A DNA stretch of 64,000 nt from Streptomyces marokkonensis (GTDB lineage: Bacteria > Actinomycetota > Actinomycetes > Streptomycetales > Streptomycetaceae), in assembly GCF_008312835.1 (NCBI RefSeq), contig NZ_VSKS01000027.1, positions 1 through 64,000 on the forward strand, in the 5' to 3' direction. Position 1 is the stretch's first letter; every line of letters starts with the position of its first letter. This document shows positions 27,024 to 37,243 of this stretch, in pieces. The position numbers and the translations under genes were made by a program. Under the pieces are notes generated by a model. That model searched no databases, was not told where the DNA came from, and worked only from the letters and a program-made list of their open reading frames with translations.

Positions 27024-28214
27024 ATGGCCGCATCCCCGAGCACCGCCAGAGCCATCAACGACCGGCTCGCGCTGGGCCTGCTCCAGCAGGAAGGCCCGTT
27101 GACCGCGGGGCAGTTGAAGCAGCTGACCGGTCTGTCCCGGCCCACCGTCGCCGACCTCGTCGAACGACTCACCGCAGCCGGTCTCATCGCGGTGGCCGGC
27201 GAGGCGGGGGAGCAGCGCCGCGGCCCCAACGCCAAGCTGTACGGCATCGTCGCGGACCGGGCGCACCTCGCCGCGCTGGACGTCCGTACCGAGGGTGTCG
27301 CCGTGGCCGTCTCCGACCTCGTCGGCGAGGTCCTGGCGGAGGCCTCCCTGCCCATCACCGGAGACGCGGGAACGGGGCCCGCGGTGGAACAGGCCGTGGC
27401 GCTGGTCGAGCGGACGGCGAAGGAGGCGGGCGCCGACCGGCTGCACACGGTCGGGATCGGCGCACCCGGGCTGATCGACCCCGCGAGCGGCGAACTGCGG
27501 GACTCCACGGGCCTGCCCGAGTGGCACCGCCGCCTGGTCGCCGCGCTCCAGGAACGGCTGCCCGAGGCCCGGGTCAGCGTGGAGAACGAGACGAACCTCG
27601 CCGCGCTGGCCGAGCAGCGCGACGGCGCGGCCCGGGACCGGGACACCTTCGTCCTGCTCTGGCTGGGTCACGGCACCGGCGCGGCCGTGATCCTCGACGG
27701 CACCCTGCGCAGGGGCGCCTCCGGCGGCACGGGGGAGATCGGCTTCCTCCCGGTCCCGGGCACCCGGGGCCTGCCCTCGGCCACGGACTGCGAGGGCGGC
27801 TTCCACTCCCTGGTCGGGGCGGCGGCGGTCGCGGACCTGGCCGCGGAGTACGGCATCGTCGCGGAGCCCGGTGTCGAGCCGGTGGCGGCGGGTGCGGTGC
27901 GGGCGGCCGTCGCGGCGGCCGGGCCCGCCTCGCCCGGGGCACGCTTCCTCGACACCCTCGCCGACCGGATCGCGGTGGGCGTCGCGTCCGTGGTCGCGCT
28001 GCTGGACCCCGGACACGTGGTCCTGGGCGGTGAGGTGGGGCAGGCCGGCGGCGAGGCACTGGCCGCGCGGGTAGGGGGCCGCCTGGCCACGATGTCACCG
28101 CTGCCCGCCGACGTGCGGCCCAGCACCCTGGGCGGCGGGGCGGTGCTGCGCGGAGCGCTCCTGACGGCACGCGACCAGGCCCAGAACGAACTCTTCGGCG
28201 AACCCGGACACTGA
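27024..28214 (+). CDS. ROK-family transcriptional repressor
   Basis: 396 residues. An N-terminal winged helix-turn-helix (LTAGQLKQLTGLSRPTVADL, about residues 28-47) is joined to a sugar-kinase-like ROK domain. That domain shows VGIGAPGLIDPASGEL, ENETNLAALAEQ and the ATP-site-like WLGHGTGAAVILDG. The zinc/ROK signature GGTGEIGFLPVPG is present but the usual CxCG(x)xGC cysteine cluster is reduced to DCEGGF. It diverges from the MFS gene and probably represses it and itself until a sugar ligand binds. Confidence 0.9.
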   Translation: MAASPSTARAINDRLALGLLQQEGPLTAGQLKQLTGLSRPTVADLVERLTAAGLIAVAGEAGEQRRGPNAKLYGIVADRAHLAALDVRTEGVAVAVSDLVGEVLAEASLPITGDAGTGPAVEQAVALVERTAKEAGADRLHTVGIGAPGLIDPASGELRDSTGLPEWHRRLVAALQERLPEARVSVENETNLAALAEQRDGAARDRDTFVLLWLGHGTGAAVILDGTLRRGASGGTGEIGFLPVPGTRGLPSATDCEGGFHSLVGAAAVADLAAEYGIVAEPGVEPVAAGAVRAAVAAAGPASPGARFLDTLADRIAVGVASVVALLDPGHVVLGGEVGQAGGEALAARVGGRLATMSPLPADVRPSTLGGGAVLRGALLTARDQAQNELFGEPGH

Positions 28215-28575
28215 CCTCCACGCACCCCGCGGCGCCACCGGCGGTCACACCCGCCCCGCCGGCCCCGGGCCGCTCGCCGAACCCCGCCACCCGGGCCGAC
28301 CGGCCCGGCGGGCCCCCGATGAGGCCACCGGGCGAAGGGCTTCCGCCGGCGGTCGCCGGGTCGGCGACGGCCGCGGCGGGTCCCCCCGGCGGCGGACTCG
28401 GGCCGGGGTCGGGCGGCTCGCCCGGCGCGGGCCCGGTGAGGCCGCACCGGGCGGACGCCCGCACCCGGCACCGCTACGGGCCCCGGGGCCGTGCCGGGGC
28501 CGCGTCGCGGCGCGGCGCGGCCCGGGAGCGCCGCCGGTGGTCCGGCCCGGCTCCGCGCCCTCGACCCGTCGTCCG
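28215..28575. other. GC-rich gap without recognised gene
   Basis: These 361 bases between the convergent ROK and NAD(P)-binding genes are extremely GC-rich and full of short self-complementary runs. No start codon with a Shine-Dalgarno sequence and no protein-like reading was found. Terminators for both genes are the only function I can suggest. Confidence 0.5.
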
Positions 28576-29334
28576 TCACCGGTGAGTGACGCCGGCTCCG
28601 AAACGCTTCGTCAGGAACTCGTCGAACGTGCCCGTGCCGACCGCCCGGTCCGGGGCCAGGTGGCCGCCCGCACGGAAGGCGTCGTAGGCCGCCCCGCGCA
28701 GGGGGATCCTCACCACGGCGCGGCGGCGGCCCGCGGCCCTCAGATACGCGCGGGCCAGCGAGTCGAACGTACGTACCTCCGGGCCGCCCATGTCGTCGAC
28801 CCTGCCCGCCGGCGCGCCCTGGGCCAGCTCGGCCAGGCGGTCCGCCACCTCCGTGACGTCGATCGGCTGGTCCTTCACCCGGGCGGGCAGCGGCATGACG
28901 GGCAGCTTGGACATGCCCTGCAGGAACCTGAGCACGAGATCGTGGAACTGGGTGGTGCGCAGCACCGTCCAGCCGATCCCGGACTCCTCGACCAGCCGCT
29001 CCACCGCCAGCTTGGACTTGTAGTAGCCGAACGGCACCCGGTCGACGCCGACGATCGAGATGTACACCAGGTGCCCCACCCCGGCCCGCCGCGCCGCCGC
29101 GATCAGGTTCCGCGAGGCCTTCTCGTCGCCGCCGCGCGGTGACGTCGCGCAGTGCACGACCGTGTCCGCCCCCGTGACGGCCTCGTCCAGCCCGCTCCCG
29201 CCCTCGCGCAGATCGACGGCGTACGGCCGCGCGTGCCGGCTGAGTACCCGCACCTCGTGGCCGTCCGCCCGCAGACGTTCGGTGACGTGCCGGCCGAGCG
29301 TTCCGGTACCGCCGGTCACCAGGATCGTGGTCAT
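28576..29334 (-). CDS. NAD(P)-binding (NmrA/atypical SDR-like) protein
   Basis: 252 residues from the ATG at 29334. The N-terminal glycine-rich motif TILVTGGTGTLGRHVTERLR binds NAD(P). The YISIVGVDRVPFGYYKSKLA segment has the Tyr-x-x-x-Lys pair (YYKSK) at about residues 106-110. The rest, including GWTVLRTTQFHDLVLRF, follows the NmrA/NADH-flavin reductase-like pattern used for quinone reduction or redox sensing. No partner gene is adjacent. Exact function unknown. Confidence 0.85.
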   Translation of the reverse strand: MTTILVTGGTGTLGRHVTERLRADGHEVRVLSRHARPYAVDLREGGSGLDEAVTGADTVVHCATSPRGGDEKASRNLIAAARRAGVGHLVYISIVGVDRVPFGYYKSKLAVERLVEESGIGWTVLRTTQFHDLVLRFLQGMSKLPVMPLPARVKDQPIDVTEVADRLAELAQGAPAGRVDDMGGPEVRTFDSLARAYLRAAGRRRAVVRIPLRGAAYDAFRAGGHLAPDRAVGTGTFDEFLTKRFGAGVTHR

Positions 29335-29547
29335 GCGCTTCAGCCCCTTCGGACACCGGCGCTCCCCTGCGGAGCGCCCCGCGTCGGCCGGGACGGACCG
29401 GACACCGCCGGATGTGACATCGGTGCCGGACCGCCCCGGACGAAGTCCAGCTTCTCCGGGCGACGCCCCCAGCGCATCCGCGCGTGGTGAGGCCCGGCGG
29501 CGGGCAAGGGCCGTCGTCACCGCCGCCGGGCCGGCTCTGTGCGGGGG

Positions 29548-31881
29548 TCAGCAGGCTCCCTGGTCCCGCCACACTCCCCATTCGCCGGTGGTCCCGGGCT
29601 CCTCGCCCTGCGTCCACCACTGCGCCTTCCAGACGTGCCCCTCGTGGGACACCACGCTGCCCCCGCCGTACGCGGCCGCGGCGTTCCACGCCGGGTCCGC
29701 GCAGTCGCCGGGCTCACCGGGCGGAGTCGTGGGCGGGTCCGTCGGCGTCGTTCCGGTGCCCGGCTCGACCACGGTCGTCCCGCGCGCCAGGTCCGCTGCG
29801 AGGGCGTACTTCCTGCCGCCGATCGTCACCGTCCAGTTCGAGGGCGTCGACACCGGCAGGTAGTAGTTGAACGACAGGTCGACGGTGGCCCCCGGCGCCA
29901 GCGACTGCCATGCCGGCAGCTTCAGCGACACGCGGTGGAAGTCACCCTTCAGCCCCCCCACGTTGCTGCCCGTGTGGTCGCTGCTGACGACCTTGGTGCC
30001 GAAGCCGGACTGGTCCGAGGCGTTGCCCGGGGCGGCGGTCGCGTAGTCGAACTGGAACTCCGTGCCGCCCGGCAGCGCGGTCCCGGTGCGGTTCGTGATC
30101 CGCAGCTTGGGGGTGATCGGGTAGTTGGAGTCGCCGAGCTTGAAGTCCGTGAACTCCACGTCCACGTCGACGGCCTCCGCCGGCAGGTCCGCGTTCGACT
30201 TCCTCGCGCCGTACGGCGTGGCCGACTTGAACCTGTCGTACATCAGGGAGGTGAGCGTGTCGCCCATCTCGTACTGGCCCTTGGCGGCGTTCCAGGCGTA
30301 GTCGCCGGCCAGCTCCCAGATCATCGTGCCGCCGATGCCGCGCTGCGCCACGTAGTCGGCCTTGGCGGCGACGGACTGCTCGTCCTCGGTGGAGAGGAAG
30401 ACCTTCTTCTCGGCGTTCCACAACCAGGGGGCGACCAGCGTCGCGTCGTACTTGCGGGCGTAGGTCCCGGTCAGCGCGGTGTCCGCCGGGAAACCGTAGT
30501 CGGTGACGTAGTCGCCGACGATCCCCTTCTCGAGGTTCTTGGCGTGCCACATGGGGTTGGAACCCGCGGGGGACTCCTTGCCGTCGGTGTCGAGGTCGTG
30601 CCAGAGGTTGTCGATGCCGACGGCGCCGTCACCGCACTTGGTCAGGCCGGAGCCCGCCGGACAGGAGGACGCGGAGGCCCTGCCCCACAGGCCGTCGGAC
30701 CCGCCCTGCACGTTCTTGTGGCCGCGGGTGTAGTACGGCAGGCCGATGTTGATCCGGCCGGCCGGCATGGAACCGCGGAAGTAGTGGTAGGCCCAGTCGG
30801 TGTTGAGGTAGCCGATGCCTCCGTACTGGGCGCTGCCGTAGACGTTCGCGGCGGCCAGCTCGGCGTCCTTGCCGTCGTCGAACAGGGAGGCGTTCGGGCC
30901 GACGTACTCGTTCCAGGCGCCGTGCAGGTCGTACGACATGATGTTGACGTAGTCCAGGTACTTCTGGACCTGGAAGGTCTCCATGCCGCGCAGCAGGTAG
31001 CCGGACGAGGGTGCCGCCACCGTCAGCAGGTAGTGCCTGCCGTCGGCCGCGCCCGCGCGGTCCAGCTTCTCGCGCAGCGTCTTCATCAGCGCCGCGTACC
31101 CCTTGACCAGCCCGGCCCGGCGGGCGTTGGCGAGGGACCAGTCGAGCGGGTTGCCCGCGTCCTTCATCGTCGTCGGGTACTCGTAGTCGATGTCGACGCC
31201 GTTGAACCCGTACGACCGGATGAAGTCGACCGCCGAGTCGGCGAAGGTCTCGATGCCGGCCTGGTTGACCGAGCCGTCGGCGTTGGTGGCCATCGAGTAG
31301 AAGCCGCCGGAGTTCACGCGGTTTCCGCCCTCGTCGAAGTAGCCGCCGGTCTCGGCCCAACCGCCCACCGAGATCAGCGTCTTGACGTCCGGGTGCTGCT
31401 TCTTGAACTTGGTGAGCAGGTTGAAGTGGCCCTTGTAGGGCAGAGCCGGGTCCATCTCCGCGCCGGCCACGCCCGGCCACGTCATCCCCGTCGCCGGGTT
31501 GGTGGCGCCGTCGGCGCCGACGGAGATCCTGTTGCCCTTGTCGATGTGCGCGAACGCGTAGTTGATGTGGGTGACCTTGTCCCACGGGATGTCGGACGCG
31601 AGGTAGGCGGGCTTCCCGTCCTTGCCGGTGCGCCAGCCGGTGAAGTAGCCGATGACCCGGCGCTGGTGGTCGGCACCCATCTTCTCCCGCCCGGCCGAGT
31701 CGTAGACCGAGCAGTACGGGACGTCGACACCTGGTGTGCTGTACAGGCCGTCGGGACGGCAGGACTCCTGGTTGGCGGCGTGCGACACGGTGGCGGGCAG
31801 AGCCGCGAGCAGCAGGCCCGCGACCGCGGCGGCGGAGGCGAGCAACGCGGGTCTCGCCCCGGGGCGTGAGGGGGACGGCAC
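29548..31881 (-). CDS. Secreted GH18 chitinase with C-terminal chitin-binding domain
   Basis: 777 residues from the GTG at 31881, preceded by GAGAGGA. A signal peptide ([20 protein letters not shown], cut near VSHAAN) leads to a GH18 domain at about residues 65-560. Its catalytic motif is [11 protein letters not shown] (DxDxE), and the inner beta strands [29 protein letters not shown] and [14 protein letters not shown] are the family pattern for ChiA-type enzymes. A beta-sandwich C-terminal domain (about 600-700) and a Pro/Thr linker lead to a CBM5/12 module ([30 protein letters not shown]). It would degrade chitin outside the cell. Its promoter at 31913-31955 has the repeats typical of chitin-induced genes. 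It is likely an orthologue of one of the S. coelicolor GH18 chitinases beside ribE. Confidence 0.93.
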   Translation of the reverse strand: MPSPSRPGARPALLASAAAVAGLLLAALPATVSHAANQESCRPDGLYSTPGVDVPYCSVYDSAGREKMGADHQRRVIGYFTGWRTGKDGKPAYLASDIPWDKVTHINYAFAHIDKGNRISVGADGATNPATGMTWPGVAGAEMDPALPYKGHFNLLTKFKKQHPDVKTLISVGGWAETGGYFDEGGNRVNSGGFYSMATNADGSVNQAGIETFADSAVDFIRSYGFNGVDIDYEYPTTMKDAGNPLDWSLANARRAGLVKGYAALMKTLREKLDRAGAADGRHYLLTVAAPSSGYLLRGMETFQVQKYLDYVNIMSYDLHGAWNEYVGPNASLFDDGKDAELAAANVYGSAQYGGIGYLNTDWAYHYFRGSMPAGRINIGLPYYTRGHKNVQGGSDGLWGRASASSCPAGSGLTKCGDGAVGIDNLWHDLDTDGKESPAGSNPMWHAKNLEKGIVGDYVTDYGFPADTALTGTYARKYDATLVAPWLWNAEKKVFLSTEDEQSVAAKADYVAQRGIGGTMIWELAGDYAWNAAKGQYEMGDTLTSLMYDRFKSATPYGARKSNADLPAEAVDVDVEFTDFKLGDSNYPITPKLRITNRTGTALPGGTEFQFDYATAAPGNASDQSGFGTKVVSSDHTGSNVGGLKGDFHRVSLKLPAWQSLAPGATVDLSFNYYLPVSTPSNWTVTIGGRKYALAADLARGTTVVEPGTGTTPTDPPTTPPGEPGDCADPAWNAAAAYGGGSVVSHEGHVWKAQWWTQGEEPGTTGEWGVWRDQGAC

Positions 31882-31912
31882 AGTGGGTTCCTCTCCACGG
31901 AAGTTGGCTCGG

Positions 31913-31955
31913 ACCCTAAGAGGACTAGACCAAAGCGTCAATAGGTATGGACCAA
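31913..31955 (-). promoter_or_regulatory. Chitin-type promoter with direct repeats
   Basis: On the minus strand: -35 TTGACG (31936-31941), 17-base spacer, -10 TAGGGT (31913-31918). Two 12-base direct repeats flank the -35: TTGGTCCATACC (31944-31955) and TTGGTCTAGTCC (31922-31933). Such repeats, and the related DasR site, are known in Streptomyces chitinase promoters. The chitinase pseudogene at 45 kb has the same arrangement. Confidence 0.8.
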
Positions 31956-32104
31956 TCTCGGGGTGGCCAAGAAGGTGCGGGGCGGAGCGAGTTGCTCCTC
32001 GCGCGACACCCGGCGGCGCCCGCGTCACCCCCTGTGAGCCACTCCACACGCCTCGCTCGCGTGCATGGTGGCCGGTCGTGGCACACTGGCCCTGTACCAG
32101 TAGC

Positions 32105-32232
32105 AGCGCACTCCGGGGTCGGTGAAAGTCCGAACCGGCGGTTACAGTCCGCGACCCGGTCGCCTCCAGCGACCGGTTGACCAGGTGAAATTCCTGGACC
32201 GACGGTTAAAGTCCGGATGGGAGGCAGTGCGC
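32105..32232 (+). promoter_or_regulatory. FMN riboswitch (RFN element)
   Basis: The conserved RFN blocks are visible in order: GGGGTCGGTGAAAGTCCG, AACCGGCGGTTACAGTCC, GCGACC, the GACCGGTTGACCAGG and AATTCCTGGACCGACGG section, and GTTAAAGTCCGGATGGGAGG. The outer stem GCACT (32108-32112) pairs with AGTGC (32226-32230). It lies about 155 bases before ribE and lowers expression of the riboflavin operon when FMN is abundant. Confidence 0.95.
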
Positions 32233-32385
32233 GGCGGGCGGGCATCCATGCGCGCCGCCGTACCGGTTCGCCGTCCGGGCGAGCCATGTCCGGCGTCGGC
32301 GTCGCTCCCGGTGTCCCCGCTCGTACTTTCTGTCGTCGTCGGCAGCCCCGGAGTCCGTGCCCGAAGAGGCAGGAGGACCCGGGAA

Positions 32386-33000
32386 GTGTTCACCGGAATC
32401 GTCGAAGAGCTGGGCGAGATCACCGCCGTCGAAACCCTCGGCGACTCCTGTCGCTTCCGGCTGCGCGGCCCCGTCGTCACCCAGGCCGCCCGGCACGGGG
32501 ACTCCATCGCCGTCAACGGCGTCTGCCTCACGGTCGTCGAACACGAGGGCGACGAGTTCACCGCCGACGTGATGGCGGAGACCCTGAACCGCTCCAGCCT
32601 CGGCGTCCTCGCCGTCGGCTCCCGCGTCAACCTCGAACGGCCCATGGCCGTGGGCGGGCGCCTGGGCGGCCACATCGTGCAGGGCCACGTCGACGGCACC
32701 GGCGAGGTCCTCGAGCGCAAGCCGTCGGAGAACTGGGAGCTCGTCAGGATCTCGCTCCCCGCGGACCTCTCCCGCTACGTCGTGGAGAAGGGCTCCATCA
32801 CCGTCGACGGCATCAGCCTCACCGTCGTCGACGCCGGGCCCGACCACTTCACCGTCAGCCTCATCCCCACCACCCTCGCCCTGACCACGCTCGGCATCAA
32901 GCAGCCCGGCGACCCGGTCAACCTCGAGGTGGACGTCATCTCCAAGTACGTCGAGCGGATGCTCGGCGACCGCGCCACCGGTGAGGGGGCGGCCCGGTGA
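32386..33000 (+). CDS. ribE: Riboflavin synthase, alpha subunit
   Basis: 204 residues from the GTG at 32386, preceded by AGGAGG. The enzyme dismutates two 6,7-dimethyl-8-ribityllumazine molecules to riboflavin. Its two lumazine-binding repeats are clear: repeat one starts [12 protein letters not shown] and contains [13 protein letters not shown], repeat two contains [14 protein letters not shown] and [13 protein letters not shown]. Length and ending are normal. It is the first gene after the FMN riboswitch and overlaps the next gene by four bases (GTGA). Confidence 0.96.
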   Translation: MFTGIVEELGEITAVETLGDSCRFRLRGPVVTQAARHGDSIAVNGVCLTVVEHEGDEFTADVMAETLNRSSLGVLAVGSRVNLERPMAVGGRLGGHIVQGHVDGTGEVLERKPSENWELVRISLPADLSRYVVEKGSITVDGISLTVVDAGPDHFTVSLIPTTLALTTLGIKQPGDPVNLEVDVISKYVERMLGDRATGEGAAR

Positions 33001-33638
33001 ACTGGCTCAACTCCGAGGCGTTCGTCCTCTTCGACCAGCACATCAAATGGTCGGACATGATCGGCAACGTGGTCGGTCTGATCGCCCTCGCGCTCGGCTG
33101 GCGCCGCTCCATCTGGACCTGGCCCGCCCAGTTCGTCTCCGGGCTCATCCTCTTCGCCGCGTTCGCCACCGCCCACCTCTCGGGCAGCGCGGGCAAGCAG
33201 GTCGTCGTCATGCTGGTCGCCTCCTGGGGCTTCTGGCAGTGGAACCGCGGCCGGCGGCAGGCGCAGGACGGGTCCATCGCCGTGCGGTTCGCGACGAACC
33301 TGGAGCGTCTCCTCCTGGCGGGCGCCGCAGCCGTCGGTACCCTCGCCGTCGGCGGACTGTTCACCCTCTATCCGTCCCTGTCCTGGGACCCCTGGCCGGA
33401 CGCCTACATCTTCGTGGGCACGATCGTCGCCATGTACGCCCAGGCCCGCGGCATGGTCGAGTTCTGGTTCGCCTGGCTGCTCGTCGACCTCGTCGGCGTC
33501 CCCCTGAACTTCGCCAACGGCTTCGCCTTCTCCGGCTTCGTCTACGTCATCTACGGCGCACTGGTCCTCTGGGGCCTGCGCGACTGGTGGCTGCGCTCCC
33601 GCGACGCGCGGCCCGCCCTGGAAGGAGCGCCGGCATGA
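32997..33638 (+). CDS. ribM: PnuC-family transporter, probable riboflavin transporter RibM
   Basis: 213 residues with about seven to eight hydrophobic segments. PnuC-type features include [31 protein letters not shown] and the [15 protein letters not shown] segment with the WxxxD-type motif. In actinobacteria, PnuC-like proteins in FMN-riboswitch operons (RibM) import riboflavin rather than nicotinamide mononucleotide; that knowledge plus the operon position gives the call. It overlaps ribE by four bases and ribBA by four bases (ATGA), so translation is coupled. Confidence 0.85.
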   Translation: MNWLNSEAFVLFDQHIKWSDMIGNVVGLIALALGWRRSIWTWPAQFVSGLILFAAFATAHLSGSAGKQVVVMLVASWGFWQWNRGRRQAQDGSIAVRFATNLERLLLAGAAAVGTLAVGGLFTLYPSLSWDPWPDAYIFVGTIVAMYAQARGMVEFWFAWLLVDLVGVPLNFANGFAFSGFVYVIYGALVLWGLRDWWLRSRDARPALEGAPA

Positions 33639-34921
33639 GTGCGGCACCGATCCTGTACAGCACCGAGGACTTCGATCTCGGGCTCGACCCGGTCGAGCGG
33701 GCCGTCGCCGACATCGCGGCCGGCCGCCCCGTCGTGGTCGTCGACGACGAGGACCGCGAGAACGAGGGGGACCTCGTCATCGCCGCCGAGATGGCGACCG
33801 AGGAGATCGTCGCCTTCATGATGAGCGAGTGCCGCGGTCTGATCTGCGCCCCCATGGAGGGCGACGAACTGGACCGCCTGCGGCTGCCGCAGATGGTGGA
33901 CGACAACACCGAGTCGATGAGGACCGCCTTCACCATCTCCGTCGACGCCTCCGCCGCCCACGGAGTGAGCACCGGTATCTCCGCGGCCGACCGCGCCACC
34001 ACGCTCCGGCTGCTGGCGGCCGGCACCGCCGGACCCTCCGACTTCGTCCGCCCCGGCCACATCTTCCCGCTGCGCGCACGCTCCGGCGGTGTGCTCGTGC
34101 GCAACGGGCACACCGAGGCCGCCGTCGACCTCGCCCGCCTCGCCGGACTGCGGCCGGCCGGTGCCATCGTCGAGATCGCCGGTGAGGACGGCCGCATGCT
34201 GCGGCTGCCCGAGCTCGTCCCGTTCGCCCGCAAGCACGGTCTGACGATCATCTCCATCGAGGACCTGATCGCCTACCGCCGCTCCGCCGAACCCACCGTC
34301 CGCCGTGAGGCCGAGGTCCGGCTGCCCACCTCCCACGGCGTCTTCACGGCGTACGGCTACCGCTCCACCGTCGACGGCGTCGAGCACGTCGCCCTCGTCC
34401 ACGGCGACATCGGCGACGGGGAGGACGTCCTGGTCCGCGTCCACTCCGAATGCCTCACCGGCGACGTCTTCGGCTCCCAGCGCTGCGACTGCGGCCCCCA
34501 GCTCGACGCCTCCCTGGACCGCATCCAGGCCGAGGGCCGGGGCGTGGCCGTCTACCTGCGCGGACACGAGGGACGCGGCATCGGCCTGATGTCCAAGCTG
34601 CGCGCCTACGAGCTCCAAGAGCACGGCCGGGACACCCTCGACGCCAACCTCGAACTCGGGCTGCCCGCCGACGCCCGCGACTACGGGGCCGGCGCGCAGA
34701 TCCTCGCCGACCTCGGGGTCCGCAGCGTCCGCCTGATGACCAACAACCCCGACAAGTCCGACGCGCTCGTGCGTCACGGCATCGAGGTCACCCGGCGCGA
34801 GCCGATGCCCGTCACCGCGAGCGAGCACAACCTCCGCTACCTGCGCACCAAGCGGGACCGGATGGGCCACGACCTGCCCTGGCTGGACACGCCGACCGTG
34901 CCCGTCTGCGGCAACCAGTAA
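33635..34921 (+). CDS. ribBA: Bifunctional 3,4-DHBP synthase / GTP cyclohydrolase II
   Basis: 428 residues, GAAGGAG before the ATG. The first half (to about residue 215) is RibB, which makes 3,4-dihydroxy-2-butanone 4-phosphate; it shows [19 protein letters not shown] and the [11 protein letters not shown] motif. The second half is RibA, GTP cyclohydrolase II, with the zinc cysteines in [20 protein letters not shown] and the motif [11 protein letters not shown]. Both active sites look intact. The fusion supplies both branch precursors of riboflavin. Confidence 0.97.
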   Translation: MSAAPILYSTEDFDLGLDPVERAVADIAAGRPVVVVDDEDRENEGDLVIAAEMATEEIVAFMMSECRGLICAPMEGDELDRLRLPQMVDDNTESMRTAFTISVDASAAHGVSTGISAADRATTLRLLAAGTAGPSDFVRPGHIFPLRARSGGVLVRNGHTEAAVDLARLAGLRPAGAIVEIAGEDGRMLRLPELVPFARKHGLTIISIEDLIAYRRSAEPTVRREAEVRLPTSHGVFTAYGYRSTVDGVEHVALVHGDIGDGEDVLVRVHSECLTGDVFGSQRCDCGPQLDASLDRIQAEGRGVAVYLRGHEGRGIGLMSKLRAYELQEHGRDTLDANLELGLPADARDYGAGAQILADLGVRSVRLMTNNPDKSDALVRHGIEVTRREPMPVTASEHNLRYLRTKRDRMGHDLPWLDTPTVPVCGNQ

Positions 34922-34940
34922 GAGAACACCGAGGAGAGAC

Positions 34941-35426
34941 GTGAGCGGCAAGGGTGCACCGGAACTGTCCGTACGCAATGTCGGGGACCTGCGGGTCGCC
35001 GTCATCGCGGCGCAGTGGCACGAGAAGGTGATGGACGGACTGGTGGACGGCGCCCTGCGCGCCCTGCACGACCTCGGCATCGACGAGCCGACCCTGCTCC
35101 GGGTCCCCGGCAGCTGGGAACTCCCGGTCGTCGCCAAGGTCCTGGCCGGCCGGGGCTACGACGCGGTCGTCGCCCTCGGCGTCGTCATCCGGGGCGGCAC
35201 GCCCCACTTCGACTATGTGTGCCAGGGCGTCACCCAGGGCCTCACCCAGGTCTCGGTCGACACCGGCGTGCCCGTCGGCTTCGGCGTGCTCACCTGTGAC
35301 AACGAGGAGCAGGCACTGGACCGGGCCGGTCTGCCCGGTTCCAGCGAGGACAAGGGCCACGAGGCGGTCACCGCGGCCGTGGCGACCGCGGCCTGCCTGC
35401 GCTCGGTATCCGAACCCTGGCGCTGA
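34941..35426 (+). CDS. ribH: 6,7-dimethyl-8-ribityllumazine synthase
   Basis: 161 residues. RibH condenses the two RibBA branch products to lumazine, the substrate of RibE. Family motifs in order: [44 protein letters not shown] with the catalytic histidine, and [12 protein letters not shown] with SSEDKGHEA. Its start lies 19 bases after ribBA. It completes the riboflavin set and is followed 34 bases later by hisE. Confidence 0.97.
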   Translation: MSGKGAPELSVRNVGDLRVAVIAAQWHEKVMDGLVDGALRALHDLGIDEPTLLRVPGSWELPVVAKVLAGRGYDAVVALGVVIRGGTPHFDYVCQGVTQGLTQVSVDTGVPVGFGVLTCDNEEQALDRAGLPGSSEDKGHEAVTAAVATAACLRSVSEPWR

Positions 35427-35460
35427 GCAGGCCCCGTCACCGCGTAGGGTAAGGACCACC

Positions 35461-35733
35461 ATGTCCAAGAAGACGTTCGAGGAGCTCTTCACCGAGCTCC
35501 AGCACAAGGCCGCCCACGGAGACCCCGCCACCTCCCGCACCGCCGAGCTGGTCGACAAGGGCGTCCATGCCATCGGCAAGAAGGTCGTCGAGGAGGCCGC
35601 CGAGGTCTGGATGGCCGCCGAGTACGAGGGCAAGGAAGCGGCCGCCGAGGAGATCTCGCAGCTGCTGTACCACGTCCAGGTGATGATGGTCGCCCGCGGC
35701 ATCTCCCTCGACGACGTCTACGCCCACCTGTAG
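35461..35733 (+). CDS. hisE: Phosphoribosyl-ATP pyrophosphatase
   Basis: 90 residues, all-alpha MazG-like fold. HisE removes pyrophosphate from phosphoribosyl-ATP in the second step of histidine synthesis. The metal-binding acidic motif [20 protein letters not shown] and the following [16 protein letters not shown] are typical. It is followed 47 bases later by hisG, with AAAGGAAG before that start. These two his genes apart from the main his cluster are a usual Streptomyces arrangement as I recall it. Confidence 0.95.
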   Translation: MSKKTFEELFTELQHKAAHGDPATSRTAELVDKGVHAIGKKVVEEAAEVWMAAEYEGKEAAAEEISQLLYHVQVMMVARGISLDDVYAHL

Positions 35734-35780
35734 ATCCGACGTTCGCGACACCACCCCTTCACACAAAGGAAGCCGACCTC

Positions 35781-36644
35781 ATGCTGCGCATCGCCGTCCC
35801 CAACAAGGGTTCCCTGTCAGGCCCCGCGGGGGAGATGCTGCATGAGGCCGGCTACCAGCAGCGCCGCGAGTCCAAGGAGCTGCGGATCGTCGACCCGACG
35901 AACGAGGTGGAGTTCTTCTACCTCCGCCCGCGCGACATCGCGATCTACGTCTCCTCCGGCAAGCTCGACATCGGCATCACCGGCCGTGACCTGCTCGTCG
36001 ACTCCGGTGCCGACGCCGAGGAGATCCTGCCGCTCGGCTTCGCCCGCTCCACCTTCCGCTTCGCCACCAAGCCCGGCACGGCGAACGGCGTCGCCGACCT
36101 CAACGGCATGACGGTCGCCACCTCCTACGAGGGGATCGTCGCGAAGCACCTCGCCGACCACGCCATCGACGCCTCGGTCGTCCACCTCGACGGCGCCGTC
36201 GAGACCGCGATCGAGCTGGGCGTCGCCGAGGTCATCGCCGACGTCGTCGAGACCGGCACCTCGCTGCGCAACGCGGGCCTGGAGGTCATCGGCGAGCCGA
36301 TCATGAAGTCCGAGGCGGTCGTCATCCGCCGCACGGGTGCCTCCCCCGGAGCCGACGAGACCGTCGAGACCAAGGTGCAGCAGTTCCTGCGCCGCCTCCA
36401 GGGCGTCCTGGTCGCCCGGACGTACGTGATGATGGACTACGACTGCCGGGTCGAGCAGCTGGAGAAGGCCGTGGCGCTCACCCCGGGCCTGGAGTCCCCG
36501 ACCGTGTCCCCGCTGCACAACGAGGGCTGGGTCGCCGTCCGCGCGATGGTCCCGTCCAAGGACGCGCAGCGGATCATGGACGACCTGTACGACATCGGCG
36601 CCCGCGCCATCCTCACCACGGCCATCCACGCCTGCCGTCTCTGA
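35781..36644 (+). CDS. hisG: ATP phosphoribosyltransferase (long form)
   Basis: 287 residues, the long HisG form. It joins ATP and PRPP in the first, feedback-inhibited step of histidine synthesis. N-terminal features are IAVPNKGSLSGPAGEMLHEA and DIAIYVSSGKLDIGITGRDL. The PRPP-binding part includes VHLDGAVETAIELGVAEVIA followed by DVVETGTSL. The C-terminal segment from about residue 210 (AVALTPGLESPTVSPLHNEG) is the histidine-binding regulatory domain, so no HisZ partner is needed. Confidence 0.97.
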   Translation: MLRIAVPNKGSLSGPAGEMLHEAGYQQRRESKELRIVDPTNEVEFFYLRPRDIAIYVSSGKLDIGITGRDLLVDSGADAEEILPLGFARSTFRFATKPGTANGVADLNGMTVATSYEGIVAKHLADHAIDASVVHLDGAVETAIELGVAEVIADVVETGTSLRNAGLEVIGEPIMKSEAVVIRRTGASPGADETVETKVQQFLRRLQGVLVARTYVMMDYDCRVEQLEKAVALTPGLESPTVSPLHNEGWVAVRAMVPSKDAQRIMDDLYDIGARAILTTAIHACRL

Positions 36645-36662
36645 CCGGCCCGGAGCACCACC

Positions 36663-37133
36663 ATGTCCGATTCCACGCCGGGCACGCTGCCCGCACTGCC
36701 CGTCACGTTCCGCCCGGCCCGCACCCGGGCGGTGCTGCTCACGGCCGGCGTCGCGCTGTTCGTGGTCATCACCCTCATCGCGCTGCTGCTGGACCATCTC
36801 AACCCGGGGGAGCGGATCAGCTTCGTGTTCACCGCCGCGCTGCTGGCCGGCGTACTGTTCCTGCTGGCCCGGCCGAAGGTCGTCGCCGACGAGGCGGGCG
36901 TCACCGTCGTCAACATCGTGAGCCGGCGTCGCCTGGAGTGGGCGGAGATCCTTCAGGTGAACCTCCGCCCGGGTGATCCCTGGGTCTTCCTCAACCTCAG
37001 CGACGGCACCAGCCTGCCCGCTCTCGGCATCCAGCCGGGCATCGCCCGGCAGCGCGCCGTCGCCGACGCGCGTGCCCTGCGGGCGCTCGCCGAGGACCGC
37101 TCCACGCCCGGTCACGGGACGCCCCGGGACTGA
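36663..37133 (+). CDS. PH-domain-containing membrane protein
   Basis: 156 residues. Two transmembrane helices at about residues 23-44 (VLLTAGVALFVVITLIALLL) and 52-66 precede a bacterial PH (bPH) domain: VVADEAGVTVVNIVSRRRLE, then WAEILQVNLRPGDPWVFLNL. This small membrane-PH type is common in actinobacteria and has no assigned role. It starts 18 bases after hisG and is probably the last gene of the rib-his transcription unit. Confidence 0.85.
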   Translation: MSDSTPGTLPALPVTFRPARTRAVLLTAGVALFVVITLIALLLDHLNPGERISFVFTAALLAGVLFLLARPKVVADEAGVTVVNIVSRRRLEWAEILQVNLRPGDPWVFLNLSDGTSLPALGIQPGIARQRAVADARALRALAEDRSTPGHGTPRD

Positions 37134-37243
37134 GACGCGGGCCGCCTCCAGGGGCGCGCGCTCCGGGCCCGGGCGCGGGTCCGCTCCGGCAAGCGCCGGG
37201 GACGTTCACCTGCCGCAGTCGCCCATGTCTTGATTAATCTGGT

